Positions 1-6,114 of a stretch of DNA of 7,397 nucleotides are shown one piece after another (positions within the stretch are counted from its first letter, which is position 1; every line of letters begins with the position of its first letter). A program made the translations under genes and the position numbers. The stretch lies in NCBI GenBank assembly GCA_031260385.1, contig JAIRKB010000043.1, positions 1 to 7,397 on the forward strand. Direction: 5' to 3'. Origin of the DNA: Propionibacteriaceae bacterium. Its GTDB lineage: Bacteria > Actinomycetota > Actinomycetes > Propionibacteriales > Propionibacteriaceae. A model generated the notes under the pieces. That model was not told the DNA's origin. It made no database searches and saw only the letters and a program-made list of their open reading frames with translations.

Positions 1-183
1 TGCCGTCGGGACGGCTAACATCGCCGGAGACTCGGCGGGTCTGCGTAATTGCGAAGCCGAGACCCGCTCACTGAGTTCTTTAAGCCACATCACATCGCTT
101 CCACAGGGCGCGGAAACCCGGACATGACTATGGTCGACGGCATCAACCGTGATTCCGTTCTCGGCAAGTGTAGTCCTCCACAT
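1..183 (-). CDS. Unrecognised protein, N-terminal 61 residues (gene runs off the window)
   Basis: A reading frame opens with ATG at 183–181 and stays open to base 1, so the 3' part is missing. It begins MWRTTLAENGITVDAVDHSH and contains a Trp-Leu-Lys-Glu-Leu-Ser-Glu-Arg-Val stretch near residue 33, then LRRPAESPAMLAVPTA. I do not recognise the family. The pattern of a short helix, an 'LRRPAE' segment and a beta-like 'MLAVPTA' resembles, only loosely, the start of actinobacterial AbiEi-like or other winged-helix regulators; this is a guess. The ATG was chosen because a TATAAT box ends six bases before it and no Shine-Dalgarno sequence fits in that gap, which suggests leaderless translation. 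A perfect inverted repeat overlaps the promoter, so regulation by a dimeric repressor, possibly the product itself, is plausible. The ATG at 193–191 is in another frame that stops early. Its short length here and lack of homology signal keep confidence moderate. Confidence 0.55.
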   Translation of the reverse strand, partial: MWRTTLAENGITVDAVDHSHVRVSAPCGSDVMWLKELSERVSASQLRRPAESPAMLAVPTA

Positions 184-189
184 ATCTGC

Positions 190-195
190 ATTATA
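190..195 (-). promoter_or_regulatory. Putative -10 box of a leaderless promoter
   Basis: On the minus strand the sequence reads TATAAT, then GCAGAT, then ATG. A perfect -10 hexamer six bases ahead of an ATG puts the transcription start at or within a base or two of that ATG. This is the arrangement of leaderless mRNAs, which are common in Actinomycetota. No good -35 hexamer is seen at 16–19 bases upstream. The box lies partly in the right arm (minus-strand sense) of the 14-base inverted repeat. Confidence 0.5.
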
Positions 196-233
196 TGCTA
201 GTTACAACCTATTCGCTACTAACTAGCATATAA
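191..233. repeat. Perfect 14-base inverted repeat, possible operator
   Basis: The left arm TTATATGCTAGTTA (191–204) and right arm TAACTAGCATATAA (220–233) are exact reverse complements separated by 15 bases. The arms are AT-rich in a GC-rich region and sit in the gap between the DUF2207 gene and the next gene. One arm overlaps the -10 box of the gene starting at 183, so binding of a dimeric regulator there would block transcription. It could instead fold as a weak AT-rich hairpin after the DUF2207 gene, but there is no U-run and the long loop makes a terminator less likely. Confidence 0.6.
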
Positions 234-271
234 CCACCATCAGGGGACAGGCTAGCGGAAGGTCGGGTAGG

Positions 272-3013
272 TCACCAGGAGCCGCCGCCGCCTCCGCTGA
301 CGCCACCGCTGCTGTGGCCACCACCGCTGCTACTGCCGCTACTGTGAGAGGAGGGGCTGGAGAAACCGGAGCCGCCGACCGAACCGGTGGAGGCGAAGAA
401 AGAGGCATGGGAACCCGACGAGCCGGAGGGACCGGTCCAGGTGCTGCGGGTTTCTTGGGCGACTCTGGCTGCGTGTTGGTGGGCGGCGTCTTCAGGCGCT
501 GAGCCGAGGCGGCTGACGGTTTGGGTCAGACTAGACCAGTCGAAGGTGTTGGCGAGATTAGCACCGACATACCATCCCGGTTGGGGCATATGCACCCCGG
601 CTTCGACTAGGCGTTTAAAGACTTTTGTCCACCGTTCGGCGCAGCCGAAAACGATCGCATAAGGCAGGTAGGCCGAGAAGATATCGCTGGCCTCCTCCCA
701 GCGAATCTGGTCGACTTCGGCGGTTTCGAGGTATTTCTTGAAGCCGAGGGTACGGGCGGCGGCCGCCGCGCCGAGGGGGGAGCGTACGGGCATCCGGGGC
801 GCAATCACCACCAAACCCACACCGAAGAAGGCCACCGGCAATCCCAGCCAACCGAAGCCTTGAAGGCCTCCCGTCCCGAGGACCGCGCCGGTGATCGCTA
901 GGACCAAAGGCCCGCCGAAGAAGAGACGCCAACCCCAGGCCCGATAGTTCTCCGCCACCACATTAGCCAACCGCGCCGTCTTCCGTTTCAGGGTCTGAGC
1001 GAGCCAGATTAGCCCGGCGGCGAGCAGACCGAGAAAGAGCGCGAAGGCGAATAGCGACAGGCTGGCGTCCGCCGCCGCCACGAGAGCGACACAGGCGGCG
1101 ATGATAGTGCCTCCAACACCGACAACGAAGGTGAACTGGCCAAAGGCAAACCGCCATTGGCCGGTGTTTGTCGTACTGGTGTCCGTGAGATACCACGCCT
1201 TGGCGGCGAACTCCTTCTCGAAGGTGCGCTGGATGTCCCGGAAGTGGGGATGGAAGTTAGCGGAAGCCAGTTCCCGATCGGTGAGGGTATTCCCAGTAGC
1301 AAACAACCGCCGGTAGATGAACAACTCGATCGGGTCAAGATCATGGTGGCGCGCCAGTTGCCCAACTAGTTGGAAGTGTTTCGCCGACAACTGCTGGATG
1401 AGGATATGGCCGCGCACTGCCAGCCCAATGATTGTGGCGGTGAGATCGATCGGGTCGCTACGCTCCCTAACGACCGCTCCCGCCAGACGCGGTGGTATGC
1501 CGTCCGGCGGCAACCAGTCCACCGGCGCATCCCGCATCTCCTGGCGTACGGTCGGCGCGGTCACGGCATCGTCGGGGATCTCTCCCGGCGCAACATAGGC
1601 CCACTGGTGGTCGCGCCCTCGGCGGGTGATGCGCCACAGCCCCCAAATGGCTAACCCGCACAAGGCTAGCGCTAGTAGCGCAGCAATCGATCCGCCCGCC
1701 TCCAGTTCATAGGGATTCGAACTGCGCAACCTAAGATCCGGGTGCTTGAAGGTCCCTGGGGGCCATGTGACATCGACCCTCAACTGTTGATCGGAGCGGA
1801 GCCGATCAAGACGATAGCTAGCCGGAGTGCCCCCGGCGACCATTTGGCAGTCAGCGTCAGTTAGGCAATGCGAGGATTCCAGATCAACGGGACCGCCAAT
1901 GGTGATCGTCAGATCATCGACCCGCAATCCCGGCATGATCGAATCGATCACCCAGGTCAGCCCATCGGAATCCGGGCGGCGATCAATCAAACCCCGAATG
2001 GTGTAAGTCACGGTGTAGGTCTGTTTACCGACCACCGTCGTTGCCGGATCACCGATCTCGATGACCAACCCCCACGAGCCGCCAGACTCAGTCACCGGGA
2101 CCGTCCCGATGGCCGTCTGGGCTTGGAAATCCCCGTACGACACCAGCCGTTGGCGTTTAGCATCGTAGGGACGGCGGGGCTCGAAGCGCAGAGTTGGTCC
2201 GACCCGCGGAGTGTAGAAAACGATGTCGAAGCTCTGGGTGACTATGAGGTTGCCCCGGGAATCGACCTCCGCTACCAGATCAAGCCGGGTGACCCTCTCA
2301 GTTGGATCATTGGGAACCAAGATTGGGGCGGCGTCGGGGAAGGTCCCCGCCGGCCAGCCGCCAACCACGGCTAGGCCTTGCCCTGGTTGGAGTTCGTCTT
2401 GGCTAAAGGTGGCGGTGTTCGCCTGATAACCATGGGCTGTGCAAGGGGAATCGAAGTCCCCACCCATCCAACAAGTCGTGTCCGTGACCGGCGCTGGGCC
2501 TTCGAGGGTGACGGAGATATTAGCGATCGGTAACGTCCAGTCGGTGCCGATCACATTCCAGAAAATCTCATCGAGACCCGATTCGGCCACAAATGGATTA
2601 ACGATCCCGGACACTTGGTAGGTGATCACATAGGTTTGCGTGCCCAAGACTTCCAGATCCGGGTGCCCAATCCTCAACGTCAGATAATTACTCTGCTCGG
2701 TCACCACGAGATCGCTCGGGGCGCCGGTCGGCGAGCTAACGGCAAAATTCTCAAAGACATAGAGACGGTCAAAATCCTCATCGTAGCCCTGCCGGGTCAC
2801 AAACCACAGGTAGGGCCCGTGCCCACTCGAAGCGAACTTCAAGTCGACGGTTTGCTTGACCTGGACCACCCCCGCTTCATCCACCTGGGCAATGACTTCG
2901 AAACGGGTGAACTCATCGGTCTCGGCGCCAAAGGCTTGGTGAGGAATCATGCCTAAGGCAACCCCGAGGAGGGCGGCGATCCCAACGAGCCAGTAGCGTT
3001 TCATATTGGCCAT
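272..3013 (-). CDS. DUF2207 membrane protein with tandem N-terminal domains
   Basis: This is a 913-residue predicted cell-envelope protein. Residues 5–30 form a signal peptide (KR, hydrophobic core, probable cleavage after AFGA). Two related extracellular DUF2207-type domains follow, at about 34–230 and 241–428. Both show a 'G(T/K)QTYxxTYxxxG' strand and a Cys pair (C181/C191 and C383/C389). Domain 1 keeps the family-like LDEIFWNVIGTDW motif. A membrane helix lies at about 441–460. The cytoplasmic part carries the family segment PPDGIPPRLAGAVV (502–515), further hydrophobic segments at about 623–674 and 698–738, and AYLPYAIVFGCAERW (781–795). The tail (about 860–913) is Gly/Ser-rich with His and ends GGGGGSW, as is usual in this family. 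Its biochemical role is unknown. The ATG at 3013 is one base after the upstream hydrolase stop; a second in-frame ATG lies at 3004, and neither has a clear ribosome site, so translational coupling is likely. Confidence 0.9.
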   Translation of the reverse strand: MANMKRYWLVGIAALLGVALGMIPHQAFGAETDEFTRFEVIAQVDEAGVVQVKQTVDLKFASSGHGPYLWFVTRQGYDEDFDRLYVFENFAVSSPTGAPSDLVVTEQSNYLTLRIGHPDLEVLGTQTYVITYQVSGIVNPFVAESGLDEIFWNVIGTDWTLPIANISVTLEGPAPVTDTTCWMGGDFDSPCTAHGYQANTATFSQDELQPGQGLAVVGGWPAGTFPDAAPILVPNDPTERVTRLDLVAEVDSRGNLIVTQSFDIVFYTPRVGPTLRFEPRRPYDAKRQRLVSYGDFQAQTAIGTVPVTESGGSWGLVIEIGDPATTVVGKQTYTVTYTIRGLIDRRPDSDGLTWVIDSIMPGLRVDDLTITIGGPVDLESSHCLTDADCQMVAGGTPASYRLDRLRSDQQLRVDVTWPPGTFKHPDLRLRSSNPYELEAGGSIAALLALALCGLAIWGLWRITRRGRDHQWAYVAPGEIPDDAVTAPTVRQEMRDAPVDWLPPDGIPPRLAGAVVRERSDPIDLTATIIGLAVRGHILIQQLSAKHFQLVGQLARHHDLDPIELFIYRRLFATGNTLTDRELASANFHPHFRDIQRTFEKEFAAKAWYLTDTSTTNTGQWRFAFGQFTFVVGVGGTIIAACVALVAAADASLSLFAFALFLGLLAAGLIWLAQTLKRKTARLANVVAENYRAWGWRLFFGGPLVLAITGAVLGTGGLQGFGWLGLPVAFFGVGLVVIAPRMPVRSPLGAAAAARTLGFKKYLETAEVDQIRWEEASDIFSAYLPYAIVFGCAERWTKVFKRLVEAGVHMPQPGWYVGANLANTFDWSSLTQTVSRLGSAPEDAAHQHAARVAQETRSTWTGPSGSSGSHASFFASTGSVGGSGFSSPSSHSSGSSSGGGHSSGGVSGGGGGSW

Positions 3014-3014
3014 G

Positions 3015-3911
3015 CTACCGGATGCCTAGCACCACCTCATGGGCCTTGTCAGCGAGGGTCTCGACCACGGCGTCGGCATAGTTGACCAGCAGCATATTGT
3101 CGTTGAAACCGAACCAGACGATTTCCTTGTGGGGCGCGGAAAGCCGACCAAAGACCTGATTGACATATTCTGGGGTGAACAGCCGATCACCGCGGTCAGC
3201 GATCACATAGATTGGCGCGGCTGCCGTACCATCGGTTAAGACCGGGAAACGGGTGTTGAAAAGCGACGACAGGAAGGTCAGGGAGTAACGTCCCGCCCAC
3301 AGCGGATCGCGCTCCACGCGGCGCCATAAGGCGGGGTCCGTGGACATTCGCATCGGGTCGAGGTAATACTGGATTGGCAAGGTGACGTCTGGGAAGAGCC
3401 TGGCGATCATCCGGAAGATCGCCATAACGGGGCGATAGACGTGAGACACCCAGCGGGGAAAACGGGTGATACTGACCGTTTCCGGCAGCTCGGACAAGAC
3501 AAGATTGTGAGAAAACCCCGCTACGACGCGCGGATCGGTGGCCGCTAGCACGGCGGAGACGATCCCACCCTGGCAAGATCCCAAGGTGATCACGGGTAAG
3601 GTGAAGTGGGCTTGAGCGAAGCTGATCGCATCGCGACAGTTCTGGATCAGGTCGGAAATCGTGAAACGCTTGACCGCGCGCGGAGACCGTCCGTGGCTGA
3701 GCGGGTGCACCCCCACCACCGCCAAACCCCGCTCGGCGAAACCTCTCAGGAGTGACTCATAAAACAGCGGGTGAGACAGCGTCGAGGGCATGAAAACAAT
3801 GGTCGCCACCGGGTCAACTGGCTCCCAGACCGAGAGCACGATCTGGGTCAAACCCGATTCGATCTCATGTTCCGAATAAAGTGGAACAGTGCCATGCACA
3901 GCGCTTTTCAT
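3015..3911 (-). CDS. Alpha/beta-hydrolase-fold protein with Cys in the nucleophile elbow
   Basis: A 298-residue predicted cytoplasmic alpha/beta-hydrolase. Numbered from the ATG at 3911, it shows an early strand/turn 'VGVHPLSHGRS' (about 66–76), the nucleophile elbow LGSCQGG (about 110–116) and a late 'IADRGDRLFTPE' segment (about 237–248) that supplies the expected Asp. The elbow normally reads G-x-S-x-G; here Cys113 takes the Ser position, as in dienelactone hydrolases. Where the catalytic His is expected, after the last strand, the sequence is WFGFNDNMLL (about 266–275) with no His. The enzyme may be altered or inactive; the substrate cannot be told. I chose the ATG at 3911 because GGAGGGAGG lies just upstream; an in-frame TTG at 3929 would add six residues and would use that ribosome site as coding sequence. 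It sits 94 bases after trmD and one base before the DUF2207 gene. Confidence 0.85.
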   Translation of the reverse strand: MKSAVHGTVPLYSEHEIESGLTQIVLSVWEPVDPVATIVFMPSTLSHPLFYESLLRGFAERGLAVVGVHPLSHGRSPRAVKRFTISDLIQNCRDAISFAQAHFTLPVITLGSCQGGIVSAVLAATDPRVVAGFSHNLVLSELPETVSITRFPRWVSHVYRPVMAIFRMIARLFPDVTLPIQYYLDPMRMSTDPALWRRVERDPLWAGRYSLTFLSSLFNTRFPVLTDGTAAAPIYVIADRGDRLFTPEYVNQVFGRLSAPHKEIVWFGFNDNMLLVNYADAVVETLADKAHEVVLGIR

Positions 3912-3915
3912 CTCA

Positions 3916-3924
3916 CCTCCCTCC
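3916..3924 (-). promoter_or_regulatory. Ribosome binding site deciding the hydrolase start
   Basis: The minus strand reads GGAGGGAGG followed by TGAG and ATG. Two overlapping GGAGG cores lie 4 and 8 bases from the ATG at 3911. This supports that start over the in-frame TTG at 3929. Confidence 0.75.
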
Positions 3925-4005
3925 GGCAAGTCCTCGCATATTCTCAGCTTAGACTAAGAAAGCCGAAGCCAGACCGGTGTCCATAATGGATTATTGTGCC
4001 TACCC

Positions 4006-4698
4006 TCAGAGCAGGTCGGGGCGACGGGCCCTGGTAAGGGCCTCCGCTTGGTCACGGCGCCAGGCCGCAATCTTGGCATGATGACCCGACAGTAACACCT
4101 CGGGCACCTCCCGCCCGCGCCAAGCAGCGGGCTTGGTGTAGACCGGATACTCGAGCAGGTTGTCGAGGGTCGCGGAGTGGGATTCCTCCGCCAGCGAGTC
4201 GGGGTTGCCGATGATGCCAGGCATCAGACGGACGATCGCTTCAGTCATCGCTAGGGCGGCGACCTCTCCGCCATTCAAGACGTAATCACCTAGTGACAGT
4301 TCGCGGACCTCAATGATGGTTGAGGCATAATCAGCGACCCGAGCGTCAATCCCCTCGTACCGCCCGCAAGCGAAGATCAGCTGATCGTAGCCTGCTAGCT
4401 CAACGGCACAGCGATGGGAAAAGACCTCACCACTCGGTGAAGGGATGATCAGTGCGCGGCGCGCCGGGCTGGGCTGGATCAGGGCATCTAGAGCCTCACC
4501 CCAGGGTTCCGGCTTCATCACCATGCCCGCCCCGCCGCCAAACGGCGTGTCATCAACACTGCGGTGAACATCATGAGCCCAATCCCGCAGATCGTGAACC
4601 ACGACCGTCAGCCGACCGGACTCGATAGCCTTTCCGATTAGCGACAGGGAAAGCGGGCCGAAGTAGCCGGGAAAGATCGTCACATAATCGAGTCTCAT
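4006..4698 (-). CDS. trmD: tRNA (guanine37-N1)-methyltransferase TrmD
   Basis: TrmD uses S-adenosylmethionine to methylate N1 of G37 in tRNAs with G36, preventing +1 frameshifts. It is a trefoil-knot (SPOUT) enzyme that acts as a dimer. The 230 residues carry the expected motifs: DYVTIFP at the start, DLRDWAHDVHRSVDDTPFGG (36–55), GGGAGMVMKPEP (54–65), the knot segment FACGRYEGIDARV (109–121), LSLGDYVLNGGE (135–146) and VPEVLLSGHHAKIAAWR (198–214). The C-terminus ends RARRPDLL, shorter than the E. coli protein (255 residues), which extends further. A gap-free comparison recalled from E. coli places E172 (in AEESHS) at the catalytic Asp169, while R157 matches Arg154. The ATG overlaps the rimM stop by four bases (ATGA) and has GGAGG four bases upstream inside rimM. 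It is the last clear member of the rpsP operon. Confidence 0.97.
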   Translation of the reverse strand: MRLDYVTIFPGYFGPLSLSLIGKAIESGRLTVVVHDLRDWAHDVHRSVDDTPFGGGAGMVMKPEPWGEALDALIQPSPARRALIIPSPSGEVFSHRCAVELAGYDQLIFACGRYEGIDARVADYASTIIEVRELSLGDYVLNGGEVAALAMTEAIVRLMPGIIGNPDSLAEESHSATLDNLLEYPVYTKPAAWRGREVPEVLLSGHHAKIAAWRRDQAEALTRARRPDLL

Positions 4699-5204
4699 TC
4701 GTCCTCCAGCAGACCAGGGATGGCCTTAACGACTAGGCGGCGTTCGGCTAGGTCCACCTCGGGGACCAGGTCGTTCACGAACGGCACATACCGGTCCCCA
4801 CTTGGGGTTTCAACCACCAGTAGGTCCTGGAACTCGAAGTGCTCCACCCGGATCACCTTGCCAACGACGACACCCAGGGCATCTTCAACCGTCAAACCGT
4901 GCAACTGATGATCATAATACTCCGCACTATCAGCCGGTGACTCCGCTTCGTCGACTTGGACGAAGAGCTCCGCCCCGATCAACTGCTCAGCGCTGGTCCG
5001 ATCTCGTACCTCACTAAAAGCCACCACGAAACGCTCCCCGTGGCGGCGAAACCGCTTCACCGTTAAAGCCCGACTACCCGCCTGAACCACCGCGCCCACC
5101 CGAAACCGTTGCTCGGGCGAGTCCGTACGCAGATCAACAAAGAGCTCACCGCTCAGTCCGTGGGCGCGCCCAAGCTTGCCCACGCAAACATCGATCATTG
5201 GCAC
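4695..5204 (-). CDS. rimM: 16S rRNA processing / 30S assembly protein RimM
   Basis: RimM binds ribosomal protein S19 and the 30S head and aids late maturation of 16S rRNA. The 169-residue product has the N-terminal RimM barrel with CVGKLGRAHGLSGELFVDLR (7–26) and ends in a PRC-barrel: AEYYDHQLHGLTV (94–106), GVVVGKVIRVEHFEFQDLLV (111–130), YVPFV (139–143) and the terminal PGLL (163–166). Length is typical. The start could be the GTG at 5204 or the ATG at 5198. AGG in CTAGGCGTC lies about 4 bases before the GTG but about 10 before the ATG, so the choice is open; the family-like part begins just after the ATG. The preceding KH gene stops 5 or 11 bases upstream, and trmD overlaps its end by four bases. 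Confidence 0.96.
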   Translation of the reverse strand: MPMIDVCVGKLGRAHGLSGELFVDLRTDSPEQRFRVGAVVQAGSRALTVKRFRRHGERFVVAFSEVRDRTSAEQLIGAELFVQVDEAESPADSAEYYDHQLHGLTVEDALGVVVGKVIRVEHFEFQDLLVVETPSGDRYVPFVNDLVPEVDLAERRLVVKAIPGLLEDE

Positions 5205-5209
5205 GACGC

Positions 5210-5470
5210 CTAGAAACGCCGATTCTTGCTCGACCGCCGGTCGACATCCAGGAAGTCGACCCGGACCTGCTGGTGCCCGGCGAGTGCCGAAACCACCGTC
5301 CGTAGTGCCTGAGCGGTCCGGCCCTGACGGCCGATCACCTTGCCGATATCATCGGGGTTGACGCGCACTTCGAGCATCCGCCCCCGGCGGAGATCCAAGT
5401 CACGCACCCGAACATCTTGGGGGTGAGCAACGATGCCGCGCACCAAGTGCTCTAGTGCATCGGTTAGCAT
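5210..5470 (-). CDS. khpA: KH-domain RNA-binding protein KhpA
   Basis: An 86-residue single KH-domain protein. Related proteins (KhpA/YlqC) bind RNA, often with KhpB/Jag, and influence cell division and small-RNA or mRNA stability; here that role is taken from the family. It begins MLTDALEHLVRGIVAHPQDV and contains the KH signature NPDDIGKVIGRQGRTAQALR (38–57), with GRQG as the RNA-contacting GxxG loop. It ends in a basic Arg/Lys tail (RRSSKNRRF). The ATG at 5470 follows the rpsP stop by one base and has AGAGGA about five bases upstream. The same frame stays open further upstream through rpsP, but that stretch is an off-frame shadow of S16. Its place between rpsP and rimM is the classic order in Gram-positive bacteria. 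Confidence 0.95.
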   Translation of the reverse strand: MLTDALEHLVRGIVAHPQDVRVRDLDLRRGRMLEVRVNPDDIGKVIGRQGRTAQALRTVVSALAGHQQVRVDFLDVDRRSSKNRRF

Positions 5471-5471
5471 G

Positions 5472-5951
5472 TTAGTCCTCTGTCTTTTCACTCGGGGCGT
5501 CGACGGTGGCTTCAGTTGGTTCAGCGATAGCCTCGACCTCAGCCGGGGCGTCAGCAGTCGCCTCATCAGCCTTCTTACGGGTCGGCGTCCTCTTGGGCTT
5601 GATGGCCTCTTCCGGCGCAGCCTGGGCGGCGGCCGTGTAACGGGCCAGACGATCTGGCCGTGGTTTCTGCGGCTCGATGCCGGATGGGGTCTTGTCACCG
5701 GTGAACTTCTGCCAGTCACCGGAACGTTTGAATAGGGCGACGACAGCTTCGGTTGGTTGCGCACCCACGCCAAGCCAATACTGCGCGCGTTCTGAGTTGA
5801 CCTCGATCACCGAGGGATCATTCTTGGGATGGTAGATACCGATCTCTTCTATTGCTCGGCCATCGCGCTTCTGGCGCGCGTCCATGATCACGATACGGTA
5901 ATGAGGCGAGCGAATCTTACCTAGCCTCTTGAGGCGGATTTTGACAGCCAC
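5472..5951 (-). CDS. rpsP: 30S ribosomal protein S16 with C-terminal extension
   Basis: S16 binds 16S rRNA early and stabilises the 30S body. The conserved core spans residues 1–85: MAVKIRLKRLGKIRSPHYRI, DARQKRDGRAIEEIGIYHP (24–42), then SERAQYWLGVGAQPTEAV (53–70) and LFKRSGDWQKFTG. The core is normally about 80–90 residues. Here a 70-residue tail follows, rich in Ala, Glu, Pro, Thr and Lys and probably disordered, as in other actinobacterial S16 proteins. The start is GTG at 5951, with AGGAG about ten bases upstream. It is the first gene of the rpsP–khpA–rimM–trmD unit; khpA begins one base after its TAA stop. Confidence 0.97.
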   Translation of the reverse strand: MAVKIRLKRLGKIRSPHYRIVIMDARQKRDGRAIEEIGIYHPKNDPSVIEVNSERAQYWLGVGAQPTEAVVALFKRSGDWQKFTGDKTPSGIEPQKPRPDRLARYTAAAQAAPEEAIKPKRTPTRKKADEATADAPAEVEAIAEPTEATVDAPSEKTED

Positions 5952-6048
5952 TGGTGTGTGTTCTCCTGTTAGATATGCCCTCCGAGAAGGGCGGTGTGTG
6001 GAACAAGGCCGAAGGTGGGGTCTTCGCTACCGTGATCCGAAGGTCCCA
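5952..6048 (-). promoter_or_regulatory. Putative structured 5' leader of the rpsP operon
   Basis: No gene fits here. On the minus strand two potential hairpins precede S16. One pairs 6047–6038 with 6026–6017 (ten positions, two central mismatches, 11-base loop). The other is GCCCTTCTCGGAGGGC at 5992–5977, lying just upstream of the AGGAG ribosome site at about 5965–5961. The octamer ACCTTCGG occurs twice (6044–6037 and 6016–6009), and CGAAG between the copies could pair with either. CACACACC also occurs twice (6000–5993 and 5960–5953). I could not identify a convincing -35/-10 pair, so the transcription start is unknown. A regulatory role is inferred only. Confidence 0.35.
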
Positions 6049-6080
6049 TGCCCGGTGGCGTTAGAGGGCACCACTGGGCA
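6049..6080 (-). terminator. Strong hairpin after the ABC-transporter operon
   Basis: On the minus strand TGCCCAGTGGTG (6080–6069) pairs with CGCCACCGGGCA (6060–6049) across an eight-base loop. The 12-base stem has one A·C mismatch and one G·U wobble. It begins 34 bases after the ATPase stop and precedes the rpsP leader, fitting the end of one transcription unit. There is no U-run after it, so it would be a non-canonical terminator of the kind often predicted in GC-rich actinobacteria, or an mRNA 3'-end stabiliser. Confidence 0.5.
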
Positions 6081-6114
6081 CAGTTCATCCATATTTTGCC
6101 AGAGTTGACGCCTT

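Noticed and set aside
35..67. An 8-base inverted repeat (GCGGGTCT and AGACCCGC, 17-base loop)
   Set aside because: It lies inside the partial coding region, is short for a GC-rich sequence, and has no U-run or neighbouring gene end; chance or codon use explains it.
615..932. A 105-codon minus-strand frame inside the DUF2207 gene
   Set aside because: Arg-rich off-frame shadow of the real gene with no recognisable domain.
1868..2374. A 168-codon open frame on the plus strand inside the DUF2207 gene
   Set aside because: It is fully antisense to a well-supported coding region, has no family motifs, and its composition follows from the codon bias of the real gene.
3948..3958. The small palindrome CTTAGACTAAG upstream of the hydrolase, and a possible promoter around it
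   Set aside because: Only five paired bases around a centre, and I found no -35/-10 pair with acceptable match and spacing in the gap 3912–4005.
3981..3996. AT-rich palindromic stretch (CCATAATGGATTATTG) after trmD as a terminator
   Set aside because: The stem is about five to six AT pairs with a two-base loop and no U-run, too weak for a terminator call.
5471..5773. An upstream extension of the KH-protein frame by about 100 residues
   Set aside because: The extension is Arg/Pro-rich noise overlapping S16 in another frame; the ATG at 5470 has a good ribosome site and gives the normal family length.
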